DNA of 64,000 nucleotides, from positions 1-64,000 of the forward strand of contig CANTFL010000137.1 in the NCBI GenBank assembly GCA_947650285.1, in the 5' to 3' direction. Position numbers and translations under genes: made by a program. The DNA is from Hyaloperonospora brassicae. Lineage: Eukaryota > Oomycota > Peronosporomycetes > Peronosporales > Peronosporaceae. The notes under the pieces were generated by a model. It saw only the letters and a program-made list of their open reading frames with translations, was not told the DNA's origin and ran no database searches. Shown here piece by piece: positions 48,701-60,079 of the stretch; positions within the stretch are counted from its first letter, which is position 1, and every line of letters begins with the position of its first letter.

Positions 48701-51700
48701 TATGTTTTTTTACATATGAACCACAACAAGCGCCAACACAACCTACTTAAACCACACTACAAGATAGATTGACGATGTAACGAGGATTATACGTCGGTAT
48801 ATAACCGATATAGCATGTGTGGTATACACCTGAAATGACATCCGTTGAAAATGACATAAGAAAGTTTGTGCCTTTGTTGGGGCTGAAATGTGCCAGCCAC
48901 CCGATAAAAGGTCATAAAATCTAGGTACGTTCAAGCTAAGGTGTCTTTTCACATAACAACACATATATATTAGTTCCCCATTTGATCTATGAGAGACACG
49001 TGACGTGATAGGCGTCTCAAATCTTGACAAAGTAGTCAAGACTTACTAAAGCTTAGACTATGAGCCCACTGTTCTATTGATTCGTTGAATCGTTTCTTGC
49101 CTTCAAAAAGAAATATATGATTTAGTGCTTATTGATATGTAGAGTCGAGTTCTGATATAGAACTAAGTTGCTCATTAAGTAGAAAGCCTTCCTGTGGCTA
49201 GGAGCTACAATAGCTCCGCTACAGATGGTCTCATAAAAGCAGACTCATTGGTAGCAGCAGGTACCTGCTTCTTCATAATAAATCAGTAGAAATATGAAGA
49301 TTCTTTGTTTGTACAGTACTTTACACGGTCAAAAGTGATCATTGAAGTACACCATGGCGATTCAGACGTATTATGTATGACAGGTCAAGCTTGTTCGGCA
49401 CGATGGAGCTCGTGGATCTACTGCATCTGCAATTAAATAAAAATTTTCGAGGACCAACAAATTTGAAATCATGGAACCATTCTTATGATCGCAACAGGCA
49501 TTATTCGTGCCAGACCTAGCAATTGGGCGACACAGAATCGCGTCATATTTCATATGTCAACTCAAACGAGAAGAGATAGATGAACATACTGTAGCTAAGC
49601 TGCAATATGTCTTTTCCAGAGGCAGGCTTTCTGCTAAACGAGCAACCAAGATATTTGTTATTCTTCGACTCTACAAGTCAACAAGCTCATAAGCTTACTG
49701 TTTTTGTTATCGTGGAGTTACGATCCAACAAATTTTGAAGCACAACGTGCTCAAGAGTCTAAACCTTTTAAAAAGCTTGACTAATCTTACAAGATCTGAT
49801 ACGCCTCAGTAAAGAGCATATCTTTTGCAAATCAGAAGATTGAAGTGTGTTTACTTACAAAAAATAGCGGCATTCACTCACCTTCAATTGCTGATGGCAA
49901 GATTTTCCTCTTTGCTAGAGTATAATGCATTAGGTATATAATGTACCTGAAACGACACTGATTTAAATGAGTGGAGCATCACACTGTACGCATACCTATA
50001 CCGTGTAATACCACCAGTTGTGTAAAACCGTCACACATATCGTATTTAGATTGTCTGAATTCGCCTAATTGTCCAGGTCTTACTATATTCGTAATTGCTA
50101 ATGACAGCATATATGTTTGAAGCACATACGAGTTGTGGAAGTCAGTTAGCCGATCAGAATATAAAACTGACTCACGTAAAGACCTAGGGCTCGCAAGAAA
50201 TGATTATAGAACACGCGGTGATATAATTATTCTTTGGCTAAGACATCGAGAATGGGCAAGTGGTAATTACTACAAAAAATTAGCTTTGACTAATTAGCAA
50301 TTGGTTTTCAATATAGGTTCCACAAATAAAAGAAAACGTTTCACTAAAATCTGTAGCCCTAAAGTTCGACGGCAAACGTCCTCGTACTCATACAAGGCGA
50401 GAGGAAATTGCAAAAGTCGCTCTATCAATACAATTACAGTATCTCCAAGTTTACTTCCAGTCTATCGAACGAATTACGACGGACCATCATGAGAAAATTT
50501 CCTCTTGGTCTTTTTTGCCCGATGCCGTACGAATTAATTTTCTTCGTTCTACGTTGATAAAAGGATGATTGAGTGCATGATTGTACTCGGATAAAAGGAA
50601 TACCTACGAAGAAAGAGAAAGCGTATCTACGCGTCAAATATATAAATGATCAAGGTGGATTCGGTCAAAGGCTGTAATGGGCCACGTTTCTTAACAAAAA
50701 AGTTAAGCCCTTGTATCGATTATTTACAAGAGGTTGCTCTACCAAACCTCACATACGCGGTACGTTCAGAGGAATCAAACTGTCTGAGCAATAAATTGCT
50801 TTAAAGAGATGGATCGTAAAACTGAATGTTTCGATAATATCCTACCCCAACAATGTATCTTCTTGATCTTATTTAAGCTACGTTAACGTACATGCTTCCA
50901 ATGTAAAATCACGGTATTAACCAATGGCGCGCATCCAGCAATGCTTGGTGAATTTTACTTAGTTAATGACATGACCTATATCAAATATCTGCGAAGAAAA
51001 TACGAATCGTACCTCAAAGTTCGTATTCCATCTATATTGGCTCACAAAAGTACTATTCGGATAGCTGATATATATATACCTTTGACATTATCCATGCCAA
51101 TGACATGTAACAGTCTGACCCGTTCCACTTTTAGCCCCCAGTAATTCCGTCTATCCTCAAAGCATTCATTACTCCGGTTCATGGCTGATATAATCGGTCG
51201 TCAAGATTTTGCAGAGCTCCTCGCTACTCTTCATAATACGAATAATTTTTGGGGATTTGAAGAACGTGAAATATGAATGAAAATATATGGAAGTAAACGT
51301 CACGCTGGTCGAAAAAAAACACATAATACAATTTAGTATAGAGTAACATTTGAAGTACTAATCGTGTGGGAAGAATAACAGTATTATGGTAGTAATCGAT
51401 TTCTTGGAGATCAGTTCAATTCTAATCTATTGGCTTTCCCGAAAAACGATGCGACGGTACTTTTGCTCATTGGTATGCCTGATTGAAATATGAGCAGCAG
51501 CCCACGTCTACGAATTAGACGAAATTTAAGCCCAGGTAATTTCTCTGTCTGTTATGAATTGTCTTTATTGTGTAGCAGTGTAACTGGTAAAGTATAGTGA
51601 AGGAAGGTGTTTAGATCGTGAAAAATGTATCGAACAGTTCGACTTCATTATTGCAAGCTGTGACGTCTTAGGTTTTTTTTGCTATCACGCGAATCTGAAT

Positions 51701-52689
51701 TTACCTTCTTACCCAACAAAAGTGTCAATAAATACTCCACAGAAAATTATAGCGGTAGGCTTTACGCCTGGCTCCATACCGCTACACCATTTAATATATT
51801 CTTCAAGAAGAGATTGTGATCGCACATGGTGTTGGTAATAATTAAAATACTTCATTTCCACGTAGCAAAACCTAGAAAGCTGTGTCACAGTAATCGTGTA
51901 TGCAATTCATATCTGAAGATGTATCTCCGACGCTTAGCGAGGTAGCGACAGTTCAGCACTTAAAATACTTAGAATAGGGCCGTTGCGTAATAAATCACCG
52001 ATAAAGCTAGATGTAAAATCTGGCTTCTATTTTTCGCGGAGGGTGTTGTTGACGAGTCTTTGTTATGATATAGTGGTAAGTAGTCCACACAACATTGTCT
52101 CAGAAGAGCCACATGCGACTGTTTGCTGGTAGTGTGTCATCAGCGACCGCAATGTTGATATACAGAGCGCGACGGCTGAAGACTTTTGTCAACAGGACAA
52201 CGCACAGAGTCATAGTATAAGATCAGTAACAGTTTCACATAGGAACTTAAACTAAGTGTTTAGCTTGTTTTCAAAGGTTTCTCATAGGTTATGAGCTTGA
52301 AACGCCTAAGCTCTCTGCGTGCAATAAAGGCGCACCTGCAACATTGGGCGACCGCTATACAGGTCGGCGTGTCAATACATTTTGATTATGCAGAGGTAGG
52401 TAGCTTGGGGTGGTTGATGACACCAAAAACGTGGTATTACGATTCTCGAGGCATTGACTTCCTCGAAAGATTGCATGGATCGTCTTTTGATTTCGCATGT
52501 AAATCGAGAGGAGACAGAGTGCATGAAGGGACTTCAAGAGACTGTTGGTTTCCACATAAGTGTTTCGAAGAAATTTTGTGCCGTCACGAATGAAGATTAA
52601 TGCACTCCTGCACACACTTATCCCGTGCGAGCTTCTGTGAATAGTTATCTGCTGTGGCAGAACTCTATGTATTAGCAGCATCAAAATTA
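45769..52689. other. AT-rich relic DNA, no gene
   Basis: About 7 kb of AT-rich sequence with only short frames on both strands (most below 70 codons). 47100-47800 is the most AT-rich. I recognise no protein domain, LTR end or tRNA. Probably old mobile DNA beyond recognition. Confidence 0.5.
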
Positions 52690-52870
52690 TCTGTCATGAG
52701 GCAAGACACGAATCACTACTAGACGTGCGCAATGGGTAGTGAGCAGACTCCACCATGCATTCTTCTTTCTAAATATAAGTAAGTGGGGCATTTTCAGATA
52801 CGTGTACGACGTGCTATATCCTATCGCTTGGCGACACCGATACCGTGGCGACTACTACATTATATACTTG
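52690..52870 (+). mobile_element. Fragment of gypsy LTR
   Basis: GAATCACTACTAGACGTGCG and the following CAATGGGTAGTGAGCAG match the conserved LTR core (ACCAATCGCTGCTAAACGCG, CAATGGGTGGTCAGC) seen in the five better copies, in + orientation. Ends not definable. Confidence 0.6.
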
Positions 52871-55800
52871 GTATAATCAGTCCTCGTTCACCACAGCGCC
52901 GTCGCGCAGAATCTTATTTCTAGATGGTCAGGTTCTTTGATGTCAACACAGGGTCTTGTAATACGTGGTGTTCGGCGTGAGAGGTCTTTATCCAGTGGTT
53001 GACATCATTGTCAAGGAATGTAGTAGCCTCCCTGGCCGTGCCTCGTTCTGAGGAAGTAGACCTTAAAAAGAAACTTCTCTGTTCACCGAATTATTCGCTA
53101 GGCGATCCGCCATTTTGATGTGGGTGTGAAGTAATGTGCACGAATGAGGCATCGAAATCGTTTGCTATGAATCGAGCCCATCAAAATATACGCAGAAACC
53201 GTGTCGTTCGAGGATCGTGTCGCGTTTGATAGAAGCTGAGAACGCACTGAATCACTGTTTATCAATGACATGCAGGGGTGAGCATTCTCTTTCCTTTGCT
53301 TTTTAAGATGGTGTACGAGCCTTCAATAAGTCGCAACATTGTTAGTGGTATTTGCAGAGCCATAAGCCATGATTGGTACCCAAATGAGGCATAAGGCGTG
53401 CGTCGGAATGTGGAGCTGGACAATGGAGAATCCATCTCCCCCTCCCTGGACTTGAATTTTCTCGGAATCCTCCGTCGAAAAATAGGAGGTACAGCAACCC
53501 TGGGCATCCTTTTAGATTCAGCGTGTGAAACGAAGGCGGTTCATCATAGCGCGGGAGAGTATTATCCAAAGTCGACCTTAATTGCTCAAAGTGTTGCCCG
53601 TCTACCTCCATGTACGTATGTTATGTCGATCTACGAAACCTTCTGACCGACCGTCAAAAGAGGGTCTTAATTCCAGCTGTGTGCAACTCTTGTGACAAAG
53701 ACCATTCATCCATGAGGCGGAGACGCTCTACCCCGATGACATTAAGTGTCGTAGATAAGACAAAACGCTGCAGTATTCGAGCTACCGGGATGGCCACATA
53801 CTGAGCTGTCGACGAATCTATCTCTGGGTCGAAAAATTGCTTACTAGCATTTTAGTCAGTTTTCGGGATACCTGGGAGGTCTTGACCGAACCTCAGACGT
53901 TTATGTCAGCCTCGGGGAAAGAGCCTAGCCATCGCCATCGATTCATCAAAAACATCTAGTGGCGCACGCACTCAGGCACGTCCAAAATACATGGCTTGCC
54001 ATTAATTGAACAGCAGACGATCACTCAGATACGGGACACAACAGAAATTTGGGTAGACCAATTTCAGAGCAAGAAGATGTTGCTCTTTAGACGCTACAGC
54101 GTCTAAGCGCTGGTAATAGAGAATCCCCTTGTCCGCCGGATTTATCTCCAAGTGATCAACAGTGTACCCTCAAAAATTACTTAAAATCCCGACTTCGCCC
54201 CACTTGCAATAGAGGTCTCGCTCCTTCAGCACGACGACGCCGGGAATTATGATGTCCAAGGTTTATGATGTAGGACCGCTATAGTCTAAGTCCAGCCCAA
54301 ATGTGTACAACGTGCGTGAATGCCGGATGCGCGCGAAAGAGGACAGGAGTCCCATGTATATAGACGCGGCTATCTCCCATGCCGACATCGAGGAGACTGA
54401 TTTCACTTCGCCTTTATGTCCGTATCAAAATAATTCAGCGATCTTTTTTGTCACTATCGAGAATCCAGTCATGAAAATGGTGCACCTTCGTCGAGTAAGC
54501 AATCAATGACCCCGGCTAAAATCCCGATGGACCAGTGACGGTAAAATGTATCGAAGACCCAAAACGACTCCTCTTCGTTATGTGTTGTTCGCCGTGACAC
54601 GCGTAGGCGAAAACACCACAATGCCACGCTGAACAGTCGCTTGATCCACTTAGTTGCCAAGGATGCTCCCCCTCTTTCAAAATCATATCCGTTTAAGCTA
54701 TGTACCTGAACCCGTCGATCTCTACCCCACTACATATCCTCGAGCGTGGCGCAGACCAGACACCTGTGTTCAATCGCCCGGATGCCGCTACTTCAGATCT
54801 CATCGCGGCACGTAGTTTTTCATCCAGTGCCCGGCAAACATCGATTATGACACTACTGTCGTCAGTCTAGGCAACCCTGGCTCTCGGTGTGAACGAGGCA
54901 GCTCGTAGGTAGACCTGCTCGACGTCATCTTGACGGGTATGCTGAACTGCTAAAATTTCAGCAATTTTGGAGCCAGTTAACCATAGAATCGCTCGATATC
55001 AAGGATGAGTGTCGTCTGTCCAAAAAGGCTTGATACCAGCCAGACCCGACTCATGAGAGCACCATAGGGATTCAATAAGTAGTAAGTTTTGTGAAGCATC
55101 AGCAGCTGTCCACTGTCCAAAACTGTCGACGTCATGGTCATCAGTTCCGGTTTGATACAAGGCACCGTTTGACTGGTAGTAGACGACATCTACGCATGCT
55201 CGCGCTTTTCTGTCTCCGCGCAACCTTCGATTTTCCCAGCGCTGCAAAAGTTTTCCGTGTCCAAGCCCTTCTCGCTCGTCATTTTTAGCCAATGTGTGGT
55301 TGAGGGGTGATCACAAAAGCTCGTGTGATCACAACTGTCTACTGTCGCCCTGACGACCGACTGTCGGATGGAATGCTCCGATTCAGTGTTCGGTGTTGTC
55401 TTGCTCACCTTGTGTACCCGTCGGTGGGGCGCGTTGCACAGTTCCAGGTAGAATCGTTTCAATGGAAAACTTGACTATGTTTGCGATGGGTTCGAGGTTC
55501 GATCTCGGTGTGAAAATCTTCACATAGCGATCGGGGTCGACGTGATCTCACGAAAAAATTTACGGGATCACTTCTATACTTTGGGGTACTCGATATGAGT
55601 CACCCTGATCTGTAACAGACCGCCTCGTCCAAAGTAGATTCTTGATTTGCTAGCCTTCTGACCACTTGAGCTGTCACGAGATCTTGAGTCTTCAACCAAA
55701 AAGGGTTTTCTGCGTCCAGTCGCAGTTGGGGTGTTGTTTGATTGTCCTTGATCCATGGCCAGACAACTGAGGGATATCACTTGATTAAAGTATGTAACTT

Positions 55801-56059
55801 TACTTGACGTCGGGTGGCCAATGATCCACCCGGAGGTAAAGTCGACACGTTATCCGTAGAAGCAAATTCAACTTTGTTTAATGTAACCAATCAAACCTGA
55901 CAACCTTATCCCTATCCCCATGTCCTAGACATCACATGGCATAAATCGCTCTCTTCAGAGAGTCGCACCCTTGCACTTGTGTGGTACACACCTGATATAC
56001 TTGTCCGATCGCAGTCGTCTTTCTGGTCGCCGATCATGTGATGGAACCCACGCTAGCTC
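52871..56059. other. Degenerate mobile-element DNA
   Basis: Composition rises towards balanced GC. 53398-53540 (+) reads LDLNFLGILRRKIGG...ILLDSACETKAVHH, which could be a retroelement aspartic protease (LLDSG.) with a Gly-to-Ala change, but the match is short. Minus frames at 54977-55292 are open for 70-97 codons and not recognised. No complete gene. Confidence 0.4.
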
Positions 56060-56127
56060 GATCGCGATCAGATACCCGGTCACCGATCGCGATCAGATAC
56101 CCGGTCACCGATCACGATCTCGATCGC
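56060..56127. repeat. 25-bp tandem repeat, about 2.7 copies
   Basis: Two perfect 25-bp units (56060-56084 and 56085-56109) plus a diverged third part. Each unit contains the palindrome GATCGCGATC and ends ACCCGGTCACC. Confidence 0.95.
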
Positions 56128-56299
56128 CTTGCTGACCGCGGATCGACTACGTAATCGTCCCCTTGACAGTAATTAAAGCTCCACGACTCGTATCCTTCTC
56201 ACAGTCTAATCGCTTAGATGCTTCTCTCCGTCGACGCACCTAAGCTGATGTCGCGGATTCGGTACAGATAATCGACAGGTCGGCGCCGACCGAGAAGGA

Positions 56300-58290
56300 G
56301 TCTGATACTTAAAAGGATGCTGCCCTCAAGACCACCAAGCTCATTCTACTTGCTTCACAAGTACATTTATTCCTTGTACGCGTCCGCGGCACAATCCGCT
56401 CGACATCGTGATGAATGTCTTGGATCTACTGAGCGATTGTTGGTTACCCCAAAGGCTCACTTTTTCAACCGAGACCGGCAGATTGCCCAGCCAAAGCGCC
56501 AACTTGCCGATGCGAAAATCCGTCATATTACGGTCCAAATCATCGTGACCACTTACTTTCGACATCTCCGAGAAGCCTCCGCCACCTTGTGCACCGGAGA
56601 TGCACAAGCGCTCCAAATTTCTCACGGCACCATTAGCCGCCAGCAACTTGTCATCCGGCAACGGAAGGCACATCCTCCGTCGCGGCAGCATTCGGCGCCT
56701 GTTATACCCTCACTCAGATGTGGCTACTGCAGTTAGTATTGACGTTACTGGGATGGCTTCGCACGACATGGACTTGAATTAGCGCTTGTGTCGTCTTCTC
56801 GCCACTGTGGTCCCTGACGTGATTTATCTTGTCGGGTTGTCGACGTTTTGAAAAATGGTTTTACGTCTCGAGTCTACCGCTTCTTCTTCTTGAATGTTTA
56901 CCACGACAATTATTAGCGCTGCCTTGATAGACCCAACTGGTCCAGTCGCTTCGTTGACATCACCGGGCTCCGTTGGATTCGCGACGGTCAACTTTTAGCC
57001 TGTGTCAGCTTCGTATACCCTTACACTCGGCGAGGATACTTCTGCGGCTTCTGTCTCGGCCTCCTGTGCCCACGAAATTGCATCAACGACAATGAACTTG
57101 GGATCTCCAAGCGTTCCTACGGTCGTCAACTACGTATCTGCACCGTGTACAGCTTCCACCACTTCGACGACGAGTAATTGCGTGAGCTGCGTGTCATCCC
57201 TGGCTTCTCTCAGCACTGTAAGTCCGGTCGTCACACCCACGCTGGTGTTTTCTATAGTGTCCGGCAAGTATCGATGGTACATTTTCATCGTAGACGTGTG
57301 AAATGTTCGTGTCTTCATCCAGATCTACGAGGTCCTTCACCGGCTCTACCTCCTCGATAAGCTTGTCTCCAGCATCTCTTGAATTGTTAGCGGCGTCATC
57401 TGCGACATCTACATTAGCCGCCGGCTCGTCGTCATCGACAACTTTTCTCCAGTATTCCGGTTTTGTCTCGGCGAACGTTCTCCGTTGATGCTTCCTCCGC
57501 CTATTGCTTCCACTCAACCGGCTTCACCCGTATCCATTTCGCCACCTGAATCGCGTCTTAAGACGGGCTCCGGGCGCACCAGTACTGGCAAGGGATCTGT
57601 TGCACCCAAGACGAAATCCAAAACTCGAAGAGCTTCATCCAAAAGACGCCGATCAACACCAATCCGTCCTCGGCTGAATCGTTTCAGGCTCCATCACGGA
57701 TGATGACACGTCGATCTTCACGTCCCAAGCCTGGATCGGCGATTGGGGCATTTGTGCCCTTGTCAATCCCAACCTCGATGTCGACCATAAATTATGTCTA
57801 TTCGATGGATGCAGCTGCCTCTGCGAGTGGAACAACTGCCAAACCAGGCCCTTTTCAATCGCCGTACGTCGCTGCTGCTGCTGCTGCCGTTGTTGTTCCT
57901 GTAGTTGCTTCGACTGTCGGCTCCCTCGCATTTCCGTCGACTACAGGGAGTAGATCTCCCAAGACTTTATACCAGCGAGTTACGAACCCGCTCTCTTCGC
58001 CAACGCCGCATTTCGCTTTGTGTGAGCAAGTTCAGTTATGTGTTGGCCAATAATCGCACTCCTCGCGCTCGTTATCGCTTTACTGGCACGATCCTTTGGG
58101 AGCCATACCCAAATCTGTCGTAGAAAAGGAAGGATATTCCGGGTCCTGCAACTTACGCCGTAAGAAGTCAGTGTTCATTGCTTCTGCATCCATGTCGACT
58201 CTCTACTCGTTTCCCGAAATAAATAGTTTCGCATTTGTTGCTTCTGTGTACTTCATGTCGACGGGCGCTGAACTCTGGAGCCTCTGACCT
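56300..58290 (+). pseudogene. Ser/Thr/Pro-rich broken coding stretch, possibly gag-like
   Basis: About 2 kb of balanced GC with consecutive open frames on the + strand in different phases (56317-56736, 57002-57301, 57303-57488, 57485-57703, 57700-58053). They encode Ser/Thr/Ala/Pro-rich peptides with a basic patch (KTKSKTRRASSKRRRSTP) and an Ala/Val run. The minus strand is also open at 57194-57517 with acidic content. The phase changes suggest a decayed long ORF, plausibly an N-terminal retroelement ORF, given the neighbours. No domain recognised. Confidence 0.35.
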
Positions 58291-59511
58291 TATCATATCA
58301 TCTGCTTCGGTCTCGTGCGAATCAGGTATTTGATCTCGACTCTCGTTCCGCTCCCGCCATGTCTGCAAGTCGGGTCTCCCCGTTCTACCACTTCGATTCC
58401 GCCCGCGGTTGGTCGCGTATCGTGTCAGCTCAATCTCCTATTCGGCGGATAGAGAAAGGATCGAAATCGTTTGTCACTCCCACTACGGTTTCTCTCGCTG
58501 GAATATAAGCGTTTTGCAACCGTGTGCAACCCGTCGCACCCTTACCAGCGCACACTAAGCCTTGTTTTCTGCAACCCCGTCTTCTTTCCAATAGGCGTTG
58601 GATAACGCACGGACTTGATTATGAACAAACAAGCCCTTGCCTCCATCAGACTTGCTGACACTTGAGGTGGCTGATGCGTGGGTCAGGTACCGCGGGAGAG
58701 TGCTAGGATCAAGTACCGTCAGTCGGTGTTAACACTCGTTCACAAATCTTCGTTACTCTTTGGGATCGAACTCAATGCTTCTAACTCAAGCGCTCTGATG
58801 GGCATGAATCTTGATCAAAACCCTTACAAGGTCGGTGGACGATTCCACTCGTATTTGCGCTGCGTGTATTAATTGCAATGATTCTCGCAAATGTTGTTGT
58901 GACCTTCTGCGAGTGGTCGAAAAGTCGATGAACCGTGTCATCCGCGACGCTACTGCTGTGAGAACTCCGCTTGCACCAACTCCTCGATTTGACCCGGAGC
59001 TATACTTTGAGCCGTCTGTTTCCGTGTACCAAATCACAATTTATGCTTAAGTACCCGCTGACAAAAATTGGATCTCCGATATCGACGCTCTTGAACACGA
59101 TGAGCCTTTACGTGCCTGGTGGTTGAATCGTATGTCAGAGCACCCGTATAACACATGTTTCTGTCCGCGAAACCAGGATTTCCCGGTATTTTTGCCTGTG
59201 GATGTACAAGAAAGAGAGATAAGGTCTTCGATCGTTGAGGATGTTGTTCTAGCCGAGGTTTTGCCTCAGGCTGTCGATCCATCCGTCCCTAACCGAAAAA
59301 TCGTCATGATTGCTGATTCTTGAGGATGATCATCGTCGTGGCTCTTTGTCGTTTTCTGGTGGTTCCATTATTTCCGTCGCCAGCATTTAGTCGGCGTTCA
59401 CTTGCACACGATGTCGTAATCAGTCTTATCAATTTAATCTTTAATAAATTACTCATGTATGTCAGTTTAGTATCGTCATCTCCCATTCCGTTTGCAGCTT
59501 TACTAAAGGAG
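58291..59511. other. Relic DNA beside solo LTR
   Basis: Short open frames only. The + strand at 58811-59320 reads with few stops (FDPELYFEPSV, AWWLNRMSEHPYN) but is not recognised. Probably a continuation of the broken element to the left. Confidence 0.4.
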
Positions 59512-59959
59512 TGTAACGAGGCACATTCCTTGCGGGATCTTAATGCAAGGGTGACGTGTGCCCGACAAGCGTACACAGGGCAACCGAGGAAGCGGTAGGC
59601 AAAACAGAACCCGAAAGCTCTGTCTTGAGGGAAAAATAGAATCGTTTATATAATGTAGTTTTTACGTTAATAAATAATCTTTTGACTTACTCTAACTAAT
59701 TTAAACTTCGCTTCTCCTATAATGGTCCCTTGCTGACCACCCATTGCGCGCGTTTAGCAGCGATTGGTGGTTGACTTGGTAGATGTACACCGTACATCAA
59801 CCCAGAAGTGGACCGCCCTACGGATATTATCCTTAGCGATAATAATCCGACAACATCACTCATTTTGAGTGTTGTTAATTTGAATATTATCAAAACAGAT
59901 AATATCTATAAATTGGTAATTTCGTACCAAATTTTATGTAACGGGCTCACCCCGTAACA
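59512..59959 (-). mobile_element. Solo LTR, family B
   Basis: 448 bp with ends TGTAACGAGGC and CACCCCGTAACA, flanked by the 5-bp direct duplication AGGAG (59507-59511 and 59960-59964). In the minus orientation it aligns with the LTR at 17602. The hairpin around 59822-59848 and the core near 59750 are present. The duplication on both sides argues that it is a solo insertion and not the 3' LTR of the neighbouring pol relic. Confidence 0.93.
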
Positions 59960-60079
59960 AGGAGAGTATACGCGGTGTCGTTCACCTACCTCTCGTCGGC
60001 GACTCGCACCATTTGCAGACGATTGTTCCGCTTCTCTCTCCTTCCGTAGTCACACTACAAACTTCCACACGATAAGTTA

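Noticed and set aside
59960..59964. LTR 59512-59959 as the 3' LTR of the adjacent minus-strand pol
   Set aside because: An exact AGGAG duplication on both sides and no polypurine tract on the internal side favour an independent solo insertion.
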